Part shown: piece by piece, positions 6,893 to 16,841 of the stretch | Layout: every line of letters starts with the position of its first letter | How positions within the stretch are numbered: position 1 is the first letter of the stretch | Origin: CAJFUR01 sp904420575 | GTDB lineage: Bacteria > Actinomycetota > Coriobacteriia > Coriobacteriales > Eggerthellaceae | DNA: 64,000 bases | Reading direction: 5' to 3' | NCBI GenBank assembly: GCA_965119745.1 | Contig: OZ221973.1 | Span: 3,100,001 to 3,164,000 of the forward strand | Notes under the pieces: generated by a model | Told to the model about the DNA's origin: nothing | The model's database searches: none | The model's input: only the letters and a program-made list of their open reading frames with translations | Translations under genes and position numbers: made by a program

Positions 6893-9598
6893 ATGAAGAC
6901 CGTCTTCGCCCTCTTCGCCCGCGACGTGCGCCGCCTGGCGCGCAACCCCGTGGCCCTCGTCATCCTCGTCGGCGCGCTCGTGCTGCCATCGCTGTACGCG
7001 TGGTACTGCATCGCCGCCAACTGGGACCCTTACCAGAACACCGCCGGCATCCGCGTGGCCGTGGCGAACGAGGACCAGGGGGCGCAAAGCGGCGTGGCGG
7101 GGCACTTGGACGTGGGCGCCCAGGTGGTGGACGAGCTCAAGGACAACCACCAGCTGGGATGGGAGTTCGTGCCCGAAAGCGAGGCGCTGCGCGGCGTGGA
7201 GTCGGGCGACTACTACGCCGCCATCGTCATCCCCGCCGACTTCAGCGCCTCATTCGCCAGCCTGCTCACCGAACACCACGAAAGGCCGCGCATCGACTAC
7301 TACGTCAACGAGGAGATGAACGCCGTGGCCGTCAAGGTGACCGACACGGGCGCGAACACGGTCGACGACCAGATCAACGACACCTTCGCCGCCACTGTGG
7401 CCAAGGCGGCCACGGACGCGCTGAAAGGCTTCGCCGGCCAGGTGAAGGCCGGCGCCGACGAGGCCGGCGGCTCCGTCGCCCGCGAGGTGGCGCAGGCGGC
7501 GCAGGCCATTGAAGGGGTGCGTCGTTCGCTCGACGGCGTGGGCGCGCAGGTGGACTCGTCGCTGGCCGCCGCCGATGCGGCCCAGCAGACGCTCGACGAG
7601 ATCGAGGCGCAGCTGCCTTCCGTCCGGCAGGCCCTGGACGAAGCCTCGTCGGCCCTGCAGGACGCGCGCCGGGAAGCAACCGGCCTGTCCTCGGGCCTTT
7701 CGCAGGCGGTCGGACAGGCCACGTCCTCGTTGGGCCGCGCGGCGGCGCAGGCCCATGCCGCAATCGGCACGGTGGCCGGAGACATCCTCCAGGTGCAGGG
7801 ACAGGTGGACGGCATGCTGTCCGACGCCGAGGTGCTCGAGGCGCAAAACGAGGCGCTCGTCGAGGACCTGAAGGGACTCGAGGACCAGTATCCGCAGATC
7901 GCCGACGCCGTGGCGCTGCTGGAGACGCAGAACGCGCAGCATCGGCAGACGATTGCCGATCTGCGGCGGACGAGCGAGGGTGTGAAGGACGCCGCCGACA
8001 AGGCGATCTCGGCTTCCGATTCGGTCAACGCGGCGACGCAGGACGCGCTTGCGGCCATCGACCAGGCGCAGCGGGACATCGCCGCAGGTGCCCTGCCCGA
8101 CCTGTCGAGCGGGCTGGACGCCTTCTCTTCAGCGGCCGCCCAGATGGCAGGCGCCGTGGCCGGCCTGGAACCCGCCCTCGAACAGGCCCAAGGGCTGCTG
8201 GACGCCCTGAGGGGCACGCTGTGCGAAGCGAAGGGCACGGCCGCTTCCGCCAGCAGCGCGCTGGAATCCACGCAGGACGGCCTGACGACCACCGTCACCG
8301 ATCTGGAGGCCTTGAACGACTCCGCCACCATCGAGAAACTGTCGACGCTGTGGGGCATCGAGCCCGCCAACGTGGCCGACTTCATGGCCTCGCCCGTGAA
8401 GATCGACACGCGGACGGTGTACGCCGTGGACAACTACGGGTCGGGCGTGGCGCCTTTCTACACCAACCTGGCGCTGTGGGTCGGCGGCTTCGTGCTCATC
8501 GCCATCATCAAGCTGGAGGTTGATCCCCGCGGCATGCGCCCCTTCGGGCCGACGCAGGGGTATCTGGGCCGCTGGCTTCTGTTCGTCGTGCTGGGCGTGG
8601 TGCAGGCCCTCATCGTGTGCGCGGGCGACCTGGTCATGGGCATGCAGTGCGTGAGTCCAGTGGCGTTCGTGGCGGCCGGCGCGTTCACGTCGTTTACGTA
8701 CGTGAGCCTCATCTACGCCTTGGCGGCCACGTTCAAGCACATCGGCAAGGCCTTGGCCGTGGTGCTGCTGATCATGCAGATACCCGGGTCGGCGGGAATG
8801 TACCCCATCGAGATGATGCCCCCGGCGTTCCAGATGGTGCATCCGTTCTTGCCTTTCACGTACGGCATCGAGGCCATGCGCGAGACCATCGCCGGCATGT
8901 ACGACGCGCATTACTTCATCGATCTGGGACGCCTTGCCCTGTTTCTACCCTTCGCCTTCCTCGTCGGTCTGGTGGCGCGGCCCTACCTGCTGAACCTCAA
9001 CCTGCTGTTCGACCGCAAACTCGCCAAGACCGACGTGATGGTCAGCGAAGAGGGCGAGGCGCCCCGCGTGCGCTATCGCCTGCGCACCGTGATACAGGCG
9101 CTACTGGACACCGAGGCGTACCGCACGAAGCTGGTGGGCCGTTTCGAACGATTCGAGCGCCGCTATCCCGCGCTGCGCCGGTTGGCCATCGCGCTTCTGG
9201 CCGCGCTTCCCGTGCTGCTGCTGGCGGTCATGTCGGTGCTGCCTGTGGGCGTGAACGGCAAGATCGTCGCCTTGTGCGTGTTCGTGCTCGTGCTGGTGGC
9301 GGTCTGCTTCTACCTGATCGTCATCGAGTACGCCCACGACAACCTGGCCCACCAGATGCAGCTGGCCGCTCTCGACGCTTCCGAGCTGGAAGACCGGATG
9401 CGCCAGCACGTGCCCCGCTGCCTCCCGCACGAAAGGGGCAGGCAGGACGGGCGCGAAGGGAAGGACGCCCCGCACGAAAGGGGCAGCGGGGAAAGCGGAG
9501 GCGCAGCCCACGCGAACGAGGACGGCACGACCGTCTGCGACGACGGCCATGCCAGCGGGAACGCCCCGCGCGAAGGCGGCGAAGGGAGGCCGTCGTGA
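6893..9598 (+). CDS. YhgE/Pip family membrane protein (first of pair)
   Basis: A 901-residue protein of the YhgE/Pip family (related to the phage infection protein of lactococci), whose C-terminus has an ABC-2 permease-like fold; the biochemical role is unknown. It has one N-terminal helix followed by the family's typical ALYAW(F/Y)-type segment (LPSLYAWYCIAANWDPY). A long extracytoplasmic region of Ala/Gln/Asp-rich coiled coil (about residues 160-500) follows, then a block of five or six membrane helices (about 520-720). Unusually, about 190 more residues follow: two extra helices and a hydrophilic tail with repeated PHERG. The ATG at 6893 follows AGGAAAG. It overlaps the next gene by four bases, so the two are translationally coupled. 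Confidence 0.85.
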   Translation: MKTVFALFARDVRRLARNPVALVILVGALVLPSLYAWYCIAANWDPYQNTAGIRVAVANEDQGAQSGVAGHLDVGAQVVDELKDNHQLGWEFVPESEALRGVESGDYYAAIVIPADFSASFASLLTEHHERPRIDYYVNEEMNAVAVKVTDTGANTVDDQINDTFAATVAKAATDALKGFAGQVKAGADEAGGSVAREVAQAAQAIEGVRRSLDGVGAQVDSSLAAADAAQQTLDEIEAQLPSVRQALDEASSALQDARREATGLSSGLSQAVGQATSSLGRAAAQAHAAIGTVAGDILQVQGQVDGMLSDAEVLEAQNEALVEDLKGLEDQYPQIADAVALLETQNAQHRQTIADLRRTSEGVKDAADKAISASDSVNAATQDALAAIDQAQRDIAAGALPDLSSGLDAFSSAAAQMAGAVAGLEPALEQAQGLLDALRGTLCEAKGTAASASSALESTQDGLTTTVTDLEALNDSATIEKLSTLWGIEPANVADFMASPVKIDTRTVYAVDNYGSGVAPFYTNLALWVGGFVLIAIIKLEVDPRGMRPFGPTQGYLGRWLLFVVLGVVQALIVCAGDLVMGMQCVSPVAFVAAGAFTSFTYVSLIYALAATFKHIGKALAVVLLIMQIPGSAGMYPIEMMPPAFQMVHPFLPFTYGIEAMRETIAGMYDAHYFIDLGRLALFLPFAFLVGLVARPYLLNLNLLFDRKLAKTDVMVSEEGEAPRVRYRLRTVIQALLDTEAYRTKLVGRFERFERRYPALRRLAIALLAALPVLLLAVMSVLPVGVNGKIVALCVFVLVLVAVCFYLIVIEYAHDNLAHQMQLAALDASELEDRMRQHVPRCLPHERGRQDGREGKDAPHERGSGESGGAAHANEDGTTVCDDGHASGNAPREGGEGRPS

Positions 9599-11763
9599 GG
9601 AACGCCTGGCGCATCTTCAAGGGCGACGTCAGGCTGGTGGCCACCAACGCCATCGGGCTTATGGTCGCCATCGGCCTGGTGGTGGTGCCCGCCCTGTACG
9701 CCTGGTTCAACATCGCGGGCACGTGGGATCCCTACGAGAACACGGGCGGGCTCAAGGTGGCGGTGGCGAACGAGGATGCCGGCTACACGAGCAGCCTTCT
9801 GCCCACCGACGTGAACGTCGGCAAGTCGGTGGTGGCAGCCCTGCACGAGAACGACCAGTTCGACTGGGTGTTCGTCGACGAAGGCCAGGCTGTCGAGGGC
9901 GTCAGGTCAGGCGAGTACTACGCCGCGCTCGTCATTCCGGAACGCTTCAGCGCCGACATGATGACGCTGTTCTCCCCCGACATCGAGCACGCGAGCATCA
10001 CCTATTACACCAACGAGAAGGAGAACGCCATCGCCCCTCACGTCACCGAGCAGGGCGCCGACGCCGTGCAGAACAAGATCGACCGGACCTTCGCCGAAAT
10101 CGTGGACGAGACCGGCCTCAAGACGGTGGTCAACCTCATCGACTTCATGAACGGCGACGGCGTGGGGACCTACGCCGCGGTGCTGAGCCGCAGCCTCGAG
10201 CAGTCCATCGAGGGCGTGCGCGAAGCGGCCGACCAGGCGGCGGCGTTCTCGTCCCTCGTGGGATCCACCGCCTCGCTGGTGGACGCCACCTCGGGCCTGA
10301 TGCGCGGCACGGACGGCATGCCGGGAGATGCGCAGGACGCCCTGTCCTCGGCCCAGGCAGGCACGATGGACCTCGGAAGCGCCCTCGACCAGGCAACCGA
10401 CGCCATCGGGCAGGCGCTCGCGCAGGCCGGCGCCGGCCTTGACGGCGTGTCCGACAGCGTAGACGCCGCCTTCGACGCGCTTGCGGGAAGTTCCGAGGAC
10501 GCCGTGGCGGACCTGCACGATGCGGCAGGCGAGGTGCAGGGCCTCGTCGACGGCTACACGGCCGTACGCGACGCGCTCGCCCCGCTTGCCGGGAGCGATC
10601 CGGCCATCCAGCAGGCCGTGGACCAGCTGGATCGCGCCATCGCCGTGCAGGAGTCGCTCAAGGAGCGCATCGACCAGACGGCCGAGCGCCTGTCGCAGGC
10701 AGACGCCGACGCCGAGCAGCAGCACCAGCAGATCAAAGACGACATCGCACAGGCCAAGGCCAGCATCGACGGCATCGACGCGAACCTGGCGGCCGGCCTG
10801 TCCCGTCAGATGGACCGGCTGGCGGCCGCGCTCGGGTCGGCGTCCTCGTCGGCCGCCGCCCTTTCCGACAGCCTGCAGGCGGCCCTGTCGCGTCTGGCCG
10901 ACGCGTCGGGCTCGCTGGTCGGGCAACTCGCTTCGGCGCAGGAGGCCCTGGACGGCGCCGCAGAGGCGCTTGCCCATTCGGCCGACCGGCTGCAGTCCGT
11001 CAAGGACCGGCTGGACGAAGCGCTCAAGGGCGGGGACGTGGAACGCATTCGGGAGATCGTCGGGTCCGATCCCGCGAGCATGGCCGAACTGCTGGCCGCG
11101 CCGGTGAAGCTGGACCGCCATGCCGTCTTCCCCATCGCCAACAACGGGTCGTCCATGGCGTCGTTCTACACCGTCCTGTGCCTGTGGGTGGGCTGCGTCA
11201 TCCTGGCCGCCCTGATGAAGGTGGGCGTGTCCGACCGGCGCGTGCGCGAACTGCACGACGCTCGGCCATGGCAGCTCTACCTGGGCCGCTTCGGTCTGTT
11301 CGCCATCCTGGCGCTGTTGCAGGCCACGCTCGCGTGCCTGGGAGACCTGTTCTTCCTGAAGATACAGTGCGTGCACCCGTGGCTCTTCCTGCTGGCCGGC
11401 TGGGTGACGGGCTTCGTGTTCTGCAACCTGGTGTACACGCTGGTGGCGTCGTTCGGCGACGTGGGAAAGGCCATCGCCGTGGTGTTGCTGGTCATGCAGG
11501 TGGCGGGGTCGGGCGGCATCTTCCCCATCCAGATGAGCGCCGGCTTCTTCCAGGAGGTCTACCCGTTTCTTCCCTTCACGCACGCCATCGCGGCCCTGCA
11601 CGGCTGCGTGGGCGGCTTCTTCGGGAACGACTACTGGGTGTCGCTCGGCAAGCTCGCGCTGTTCCTGGTCCCGTCGCTCGCATTGGGCCTGGGCCTGCGC
11701 AACCCCGTCATCCGGCTGAACCGGTACGTCATGGACAAGCTGGAAGAGACGAAGGTCATGTGA
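9595..11763 (+). CDS. YhgE/Pip family membrane protein (second of pair)
   Basis: A 722-residue paralogue of the preceding protein. It starts at GTG 9595 within the upstream stop (GTGA overlap), with GGGAGG six bases before. It has the same plan: one N-terminal helix (VVVPALYAWFNIAGTWDPYE), a long coiled-coil extracytoplasmic part (about residues 130-500), then a C-terminal ABC-2-like bundle with PFTHAIAALHGCVGGFFG. It lacks the C-terminal extension of its partner. Tight coupling of two unequal paralogues suggests that they form a heterodimer. In other actinobacteria such pairs are seen near transporters or surface systems; here no partner ATPase is adjacent. Confidence 0.85.
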   Translation: MRNAWRIFKGDVRLVATNAIGLMVAIGLVVVPALYAWFNIAGTWDPYENTGGLKVAVANEDAGYTSSLLPTDVNVGKSVVAALHENDQFDWVFVDEGQAVEGVRSGEYYAALVIPERFSADMMTLFSPDIEHASITYYTNEKENAIAPHVTEQGADAVQNKIDRTFAEIVDETGLKTVVNLIDFMNGDGVGTYAAVLSRSLEQSIEGVREAADQAAAFSSLVGSTASLVDATSGLMRGTDGMPGDAQDALSSAQAGTMDLGSALDQATDAIGQALAQAGAGLDGVSDSVDAAFDALAGSSEDAVADLHDAAGEVQGLVDGYTAVRDALAPLAGSDPAIQQAVDQLDRAIAVQESLKERIDQTAERLSQADADAEQQHQQIKDDIAQAKASIDGIDANLAAGLSRQMDRLAAALGSASSSAAALSDSLQAALSRLADASGSLVGQLASAQEALDGAAEALAHSADRLQSVKDRLDEALKGGDVERIREIVGSDPASMAELLAAPVKLDRHAVFPIANNGSSMASFYTVLCLWVGCVILAALMKVGVSDRRVRELHDARPWQLYLGRFGLFAILALLQATLACLGDLFFLKIQCVHPWLFLLAGWVTGFVFCNLVYTLVASFGDVGKAIAVVLLVMQVAGSGGIFPIQMSAGFFQEVYPFLPFTHAIAALHGCVGGFFGNDYWVSLGKLALFLVPSLALGLGLRNPVIRLNRYVMDKLEETKVM

Positions 11764-11779
11764 CGGCCGGCCGCGCGCC

Positions 11780-11916
11780 CCCGCAAGCACCGCCGCCGCA
11801 AGCGCCTTCGCGCCCCCGCAAGCGCCTTCGCGCCCCCGCAAGCGCGCTGCGCGCAAGCCGCGCCACCCCCTTGCCGCCCGAAACGGTGGCTTTTGCGGAA
11901 AAACGACCGTTTCGGG
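11780..11916. repeat. Short GC-rich tandem repeat and inverted repeat between convergent genes
   Basis: About two and a half copies of a 20-bp unit built on GCAAGCGCCTTCGCGCCCCC are followed by an inverted repeat (CCCGAAACGGT at 11877-11887 against ACCGTTTCGGG at 11906-11916). It lies between the end of the second YhgE gene and the end of the convergent gene, so the hairpin may act as a terminator for both, although no clear T-run follows. Confidence 0.45.
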
Positions 11917-11941
11917 GGACGATGCCGGGGCGTCCGGCTGG

Positions 11942-12934
11942 TCAGTGCCTCCGGATCAACGCGGCGGCCAGGGCGGCCACCACGCCTGCCGTCAGCACCG
12001 TGCCTGCCAGCATGCCCGTGCGCACCGATCCGACCGAGAACGCGCGCAGGCCGCCGAAGTCCACCGCATGGGCCGCGCGGGCCAGCTCGCGTTCGGACGC
12101 ATAGCCGCTGGCGCGCCCCGGGCTGTCGGAGAGGACGTGCTGGGCGAACGGGAAGCAGGCCAGCTTGGCCGGCCGCGAGACCAGCAGGTCCGCATGCCAC
12201 GTGAGGCATTCCAGGTTCAGGCCGTCCAGGGGAACGTCGAGCGCGCAGGCCATCTCTTCGGGAAGGAAGGTGAGCGAGAACACGTCCGCCTCGTCGGCGG
12301 ACAGGGGGCGCCCGTAGCCGACCGACAGGTTGCCTTCCACCCAGAAGCGCCTGTCGAGCGGCCGCATCTCAGCGCCTTCCAGCGGCACGTCGAACGCGGC
12401 GCGCGCCGGGCTTTCCGCGTCCTGCACGTCCACCAGCACGCGTCCGTCGCAGGTGGTCGTGACCACGGAACGCGGCGCGGAGGGCGCACGCAGGCCGTGC
12501 GCCCGGTCGTAGCTGATGGTATCGCTCAGGTAATCGACGATGACCCAGCTGAGAAGCCCCGTCCGCATGTCTTCGGCCATCAGGTAGCATTCGGCGCGGG
12601 CTCCCCAGAACGCGCTCGTGTGCACCCGGAAGAAGCCGAACACGGCGTAGACCGCCGGCCGGTCGCCCTCGAAGACGCTCGCCTTGCACAGCCGGAAGCC
12701 TTCGGGAAGCAGCGCCGCGGCACGCTGCTGGTCGGCGACCTCGTAGAACAAGAAGAACGCATAGGGCTCCACGACAAAGCCCATGTACGGCGACGCTTCC
12801 GACGACCGCGTCAGCAGCGAGCGCTGCACGCCTCGCGGCACAAGCCCGACAAACTGTTGCAGGAAATGGATGGAACCCACCGTGACGGGGTCCACCAGCC
12901 TTTCCGTGCCTTTGGCGAAACGGTCGGTGTCCAT
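11942..12934 (-). CDS. Unrecognised protein with C-terminal membrane anchor
   Basis: A 330-residue protein of unknown function. Most of it looks soluble and globular, with aromatic-rich beta-type segments such as YMGFVVEPYAFFLFYEV and FGFFRVHTSAFWGARAECY. One hydrophobic helix lies at the extreme C-terminus (GMLAGTVLTAGVVAALAAAL) followed by a basic tail, indicating a tail anchor with the bulk probably cytoplasmic. The pattern faintly recalls the acetoacetate decarboxylase-like fold, but no catalytic lysine motif could be assigned. The ATG at 12934 has AAGGAG six bases upstream and is preferred to an upstream in-frame start at 12994. Confidence 0.7.
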   Translation of the reverse strand: MDTDRFAKGTERLVDPVTVGSIHFLQQFVGLVPRGVQRSLLTRSSEASPYMGFVVEPYAFFLFYEVADQQRAAALLPEGFRLCKASVFEGDRPAVYAVFGFFRVHTSAFWGARAECYLMAEDMRTGLLSWVIVDYLSDTISYDRAHGLRAPSAPRSVVTTTCDGRVLVDVQDAESPARAAFDVPLEGAEMRPLDRRFWVEGNLSVGYGRPLSADEADVFSLTFLPEEMACALDVPLDGLNLECLTWHADLLVSRPAKLACFPFAQHVLSDSPGRASGYASERELARAAHAVDFGGLRAFSVGSVRTGMLAGTVLTAGVVAALAAALIRRH

Positions 12935-13255
12935 GGCGGCTCCTTGGTCGGTAGGGTGACGGATCGGCCGGCCCACGGTCTCCCGAAGACGCACGACTTC
13001 AAGGGCATGCCGCCGTCAGGGCGCGCAGCCAGGGAGGTGCGCCGCCAAGGACGCAGGCAGCGGCATCATGCCCACCATGGTAGCGAGAGCAGGTCGCCAG
13101 GCGGGATTCTGCAAGCGAGCCGGCACCCGCCCGTCAACCTCCCGCCATCACGCCGCAGGCGGGCCGAAGGCCGGCGGGTGAGACCAGGCGCGCCGGCAGG
13201 GACCCCGCCTGTGCTACCATGTCCCACCAACCAGGACCCGAGAGGCAGGAGCGCC
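12935..13255. other. Divergent intergenic region
   Basis: No gene is seen here. A plus-strand extended -10 (TGC followed by TACCAT at 13215-13220) would place the transcript start about 30 bases before the HdeD-like gene. No clear promoter was found for the minus-strand gene. Confidence 0.45.
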
Positions 13256-13951
13256 ATGACCACCGTCCATTCCTACAAGGAGGTGAAGGCCAGCAAGCCG
13301 AGCATCCAGGTGGCCGTCGCCTTCATGCTGCTGCTGCCCATCGTCGGCATCTTCTGCCTGGCATTCCCCGCTCTGGCAGAAGACGCGCTTCCCCTGCTGC
13401 TCGGCGTGCCCATGGTGCTGTCGGGCGTAGGCAGCATCGTCGCCGCCGCGCGGGAGCGCGACGTGCCGACGGCGGCAGAAGCGCCAGCGGCGGCAATGTC
13501 AGAGTCCGCTGCGTCGTCGGCACCCGCGTCCACGCCCGCGTCGTCGCTACCTGCTTCCGCTCCGGCGCCGGCATCCACGCCGCTGGCACCCGCGTCCGCG
13601 CAAGCGCCCGAGACCAGCATGGGCGCGGCCATCGTGCGGTGCGTGCTGGGCATGGTCGTCATTGCCCATGGCGGGCAGTCCCTCACGTTCATCGGCATCG
13701 TCTGGGGCGTGCTGGGCCTGGACAAGGCCGCCGGCGAGTTCGACGGCATCTTCCGCGACATCAGGCACCATCGGCCGTTCGCCCTCGCGCTGGCCGTGTG
13801 CGTGTTCGAACTCGTGCTGGCCGTGCTGCTCATCTGGAACCCGTCGGCGAACATCGAGCACCACCTGATCCTGCTGGGCATCGAGCTGATCGTCTATCCC
13901 TTCAAGATCCACCGCGAGCAAGGCAGGCTGAAGCTGGAAGCCGAAGCGTAG
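13256..13951 (+). CDS. HdeD-like (DUF308) membrane protein with Ala/Pro linker
   Basis: A 231-residue membrane protein. Two hydrophobic helices at about residues 18-60 and four at about 125-215 have the short-loop, Gly-rich character of HdeD/DUF308 proteins (LPLLLGVPMVLSGVGSIVAAA), which are linked to acid stress in E. coli but mostly uncharacterised. Between them is an Ala/Ser/Pro linker of about 50 residues (APASTPASSLPASAPAPAST), unusual for the family and probably an expansion typical of this genome. The ATG at 13256 follows GCAGGAG. It is convergent with the MFS gene ending 25 bases downstream. Confidence 0.55.
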   Translation: MTTVHSYKEVKASKPSIQVAVAFMLLLPIVGIFCLAFPALAEDALPLLLGVPMVLSGVGSIVAAARERDVPTAAEAPAAAMSESAASSAPASTPASSLPASAPAPASTPLAPASAQAPETSMGAAIVRCVLGMVVIAHGGQSLTFIGIVWGVLGLDKAAGEFDGIFRDIRHHRPFALALAVCVFELVLAVLLIWNPSANIEHHLILLGIELIVYPFKIHREQGRLKLEAEA

Positions 13952-13976
13952 CGCAGCAAGCGCGGCGCCGCATTCC

Positions 13977-15329
13977 CTACCTGGCTGCCCCATGCAGCTC
14001 TTCGAGGGAGACGCCTTTGGTCTCCTTGCGGACGCACGGCGCCAAGGCGAGGACGGCCAGCGCCAGCGGCACCACGAGCAACAGCATCAGCTGGCCGAAC
14101 GGCATCCCCGCCCCCACCGCAACGCCAAAGGCGAGCGGTGCGCAGAATCCCCCGATGCGCCCGACGGCGGCCGTGAACGCGATGGCCGTACCGCGGAACT
14201 CGGTGGGGAACAGCTCCGGCGTGAGCGACTTCGGGCACGTGATGGCGAAGTTGACCGAGAAGCCCAGGAACACGCAGCCGGCGAAGATGGCGGCATGCCC
14301 CGCGCCCAGGGCGAAGCTCATCGCGACGCAGGACAGGATCGCCAGCGCGAACGCGAAGAACGCCCCCTTGATGCGCCCCGTCCTTTCGATCATCATGCCG
14401 GCAAGGCAGGTGGCCACCAGCGCGGCGAAGTTCTGCGCGATGGTGAAGCCGTAGCTGGACGACACGTCGAACCCTGCGATGAGCAGCATCGAAGGGGTCC
14501 AGGCGTTGATGCCGTACATGACCGCCGCGATGAAGAAGGCGTTGACCCACAGGCCGACCGTCGCGAACACGTACGGGCGGGAGAACAGGCCCTTCACGCC
14601 GACCGTCGGGGCTGGAGGCGGCACGAGGATGTCGTCGGGCCGCCAGTCGCGCGGCACGATGCCCGCCGAGCGCTCCATCGAGGCGACGATGGCGATCGCC
14701 TCGTCCTTGCGGTTCTTGACCACCAGCCACAGGGCCGATTCGGGCAGGACGAAATGGATCGCAACGGCATAGAAGACCGGTATGCCTCCCAAAAGATAGC
14801 TGACGCGCCATCCGAACACGGGCACGACGAACACGGCGAAGACGCCGGCCAGTATCTGGCCCAGGATCATGAACGCCATGCCCAGCGCGACGAACAGCCC
14901 TCGCACCTTGGTGGGCGCGTATTCGGAGTTGATGGTGTTGGCCATGGGGATGCAGGCCCCTAGACCCGCCCCCGTCAGCACGCGGCAGACCGCGAACATC
15001 CCATACCCCGTGGAGAAGAACGTGAGGACGCTCAGCAGCGAATAGAGGACCGTGCTGCCGATCAGGGTCTTCTTGCGCCCCACGTGGTCGGCCACGATGC
15101 CGGAAAGCGATCCGCCTATGACCAGCCCCAACAGGCTCCACGAGGACAGGCCGCCCATCTGCACGCTGTCGAGCCCCCACTCCGCGGCGATCTGCGGCAT
15201 GGTGTAGGACACGATCATGTAGTCGAAGCCGTCGAAGGCCATGGCCACGCCGACGACGAGGAGGACCTTGACGGTGAACTTCGACACGCCCAGGTCGTCC
15301 ATGATCTCGGAAAGATACTGCGCCTTCAT
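13977..15329 (-). CDS. MFS transporter, aromatic acid:H+ symporter-like
   Basis: A 450-residue, 12-helix MFS carrier. The loop between helices 2 and 3 is GSLSGIVADHVGRKKT, the MFS signature as found in the AAHS (aromatic acid:proton symporter) and NiaP-like carriers, and DGFDYMIVSYTMPQI in helix 1 fits that group (Asp-Gly-Phe-Asp). The start at 15329 is preceded by AAGGGGGCAGG. It is the last gene of a minus-strand set with the molybdopterin enzyme, its Fe-S partner and another MFS carrier, so uptake of an aromatic substrate for that enzyme is a reasonable inference; the substrate itself is not shown by sequence. Confidence 0.75.
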   Translation of the reverse strand: MKAQYLSEIMDDLGVSKFTVKVLLVVGVAMAFDGFDYMIVSYTMPQIAAEWGLDSVQMGGLSSWSLLGLVIGGSLSGIVADHVGRKKTLIGSTVLYSLLSVLTFFSTGYGMFAVCRVLTGAGLGACIPMANTINSEYAPTKVRGLFVALGMAFMILGQILAGVFAVFVVPVFGWRVSYLLGGIPVFYAVAIHFVLPESALWLVVKNRKDEAIAIVASMERSAGIVPRDWRPDDILVPPPAPTVGVKGLFSRPYVFATVGLWVNAFFIAAVMYGINAWTPSMLLIAGFDVSSSYGFTIAQNFAALVATCLAGMMIERTGRIKGAFFAFALAILSCVAMSFALGAGHAAIFAGCVFLGFSVNFAITCPKSLTPELFPTEFRGTAIAFTAAVGRIGGFCAPLAFGVAVGAGMPFGQLMLLLVVPLALAVLALAPCVRKETKGVSLEELHGAAR

Positions 15330-15508
15330 CCTGCCCCCTTCCCCCTGCGTGGGCGGCCCGCAGCCGCCGCGCTGCCGCACGACGCCATACCCCGGCCCCT
15401 TCCCCCCGCGCCGCCCGGCAAGCAGGCCGGAAGCCGAAGCGCCCCGCCTGCGGCGCCAGGCGCCGCCGGGCCGCCGCGTCCTTGGCGCACGACGGCCCGG
15501 CTGTGGGT

Positions 15509-16786
15509 CTACTGTTCGAACGCCTCGTCCTGCACGACGGCCGTCCGCTTCTCCCGCACATTACCATAGCTGAACGGTATGAACGCCGCGACGAGCATGA
15601 CGGCCGCGGCGAAGAAGAACAGCGAGGTGTACGTCCCCGTCGCGTCGATGAGCATGCCGGCGAAGATGGGGCCGAGCGTGCGGCCGATGGTCCCCACCGT
15701 GGACGTCACGCCCGATCCCGTCCCCGTGATCTCGGGCGGGAAGTAGTCGGCGTTGATGGCCATGGCCAGACCCGGCGCCGCCAGCCCCAGGCCGGTGACG
15801 GCGATCGCGAAGAAAGCAGTGTTGAGCGACTGGTAGGCGAACGCCAGCGCTATGCAACCCGCCACCCAGATGAACAGGGAGTAGCTGAGGGCGCGCTTGG
15901 GCTCCATCCGGTCGGAGAGCGACCCCCACACGAACATGGCGATCAGCTGGAACACGTTGTACACCGTCACCACCAGGCCCGCCTCGGCGCGGGTGTAGCC
16001 GGCCGACATGATGGCCATCGGCAAAAACGAGTTCACCGCGTTGTAGGCGACGAAGTAAAAGATGTTGTGCGCGATCTGCTTCCACGTGAACGACATCTTC
16101 AGCACCGCCACGAAGTTGCGCAGGCCCTTGACCTCGTTCGTCTTGGCCGGGACGACCTTCTCGCTCTCATCTTCGGGAGCGCCGTAGGGAGCAAGGCCCT
16201 TCTCCTCCGGCGTGTCGCGGATGATCAGCACGATGATCACGGCGAACACGAACACGACCCCGGCGATGACCATCAGCGCCGCGTTCCAACCCATGGCCCC
16301 CACCAGCTGGGGGATGGCGACGCCCTGGATGGCGCCGCAGAACACGCCGCCCATCATGCAGATGGACGTGGGGCGGTGCCGCTTGGTCACGTGGAACCAC
16401 CGGCCCATCAGCTTGGGCACCGTGGCCGCGGCAAGCGCCGCACAGCCGATGCCCACCACGGCGTAGAGCGCCACGCACGAGACGAACGAGGTCCCGAACA
16501 GGCCGAACAGCAGCAGCCCCGCGGTGACGCAGGCCAGGCTGATCATCAGCACCTTGCGCACCCCGATCTTGTCGGAAACGAAGCCCCACACGAACCCGAG
16601 GCTGCCATAGAACAGCGAGAAGGCGCCCGTGAGGCCGCCGGCCTCCGTCGCCGATATCTGCAGCGTCTCGGCGATGTCGCCCAGCATCAGCGGCACGCTC
16701 TGCAGGCCCACCACCATGACCATCTGCAGGATGAAGCAGCTGAACACCATGCTGTACGCGTAATGGAACTTGCCTTTACCCATCAT
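15509..16786 (-). CDS. MFS transporter, oxalate/formate antiporter-like
   Basis: A 425-residue carrier with 12 predicted helices. It has the OFA-type plan: GSLGFVWGFVSDKIGVRKVL in the first half, FVWGSLSDRMEPKRAL in the second, and a C-terminal cytoplasmic tail. OFA carriers exchange or co-transport small organic anions. It starts at a double ATG (16786/16783) after GAGGAAGGGG and follows the Fe-S protein gene by 55 bp, so it is almost certainly co-transcribed with the molybdopterin enzyme. Import of substrate or export of product of that enzyme is the likely task. Confidence 0.8.
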   Translation of the reverse strand: MMGKGKFHYAYSMVFSCFILQMVMVVGLQSVPLMLGDIAETLQISATEAGGLTGAFSLFYGSLGFVWGFVSDKIGVRKVLMISLACVTAGLLLFGLFGTSFVSCVALYAVVGIGCAALAAATVPKLMGRWFHVTKRHRPTSICMMGGVFCGAIQGVAIPQLVGAMGWNAALMVIAGVVFVFAVIIVLIIRDTPEEKGLAPYGAPEDESEKVVPAKTNEVKGLRNFVAVLKMSFTWKQIAHNIFYFVAYNAVNSFLPMAIMSAGYTRAEAGLVVTVYNVFQLIAMFVWGSLSDRMEPKRALSYSLFIWVAGCIALAFAYQSLNTAFFAIAVTGLGLAAPGLAMAINADYFPPEITGTGSGVTSTVGTIGRTLGPIFAGMLIDATGTYTSLFFFAAAVMLVAAFIPFSYGNVREKRTAVVQDEAFEQ

Positions 16787-16841
16787 CGTCCCCTTCCTCG
16801 ACACGTTGCCGGGGCGAACGCGCCGCCCCGGCGGTTGTTTT

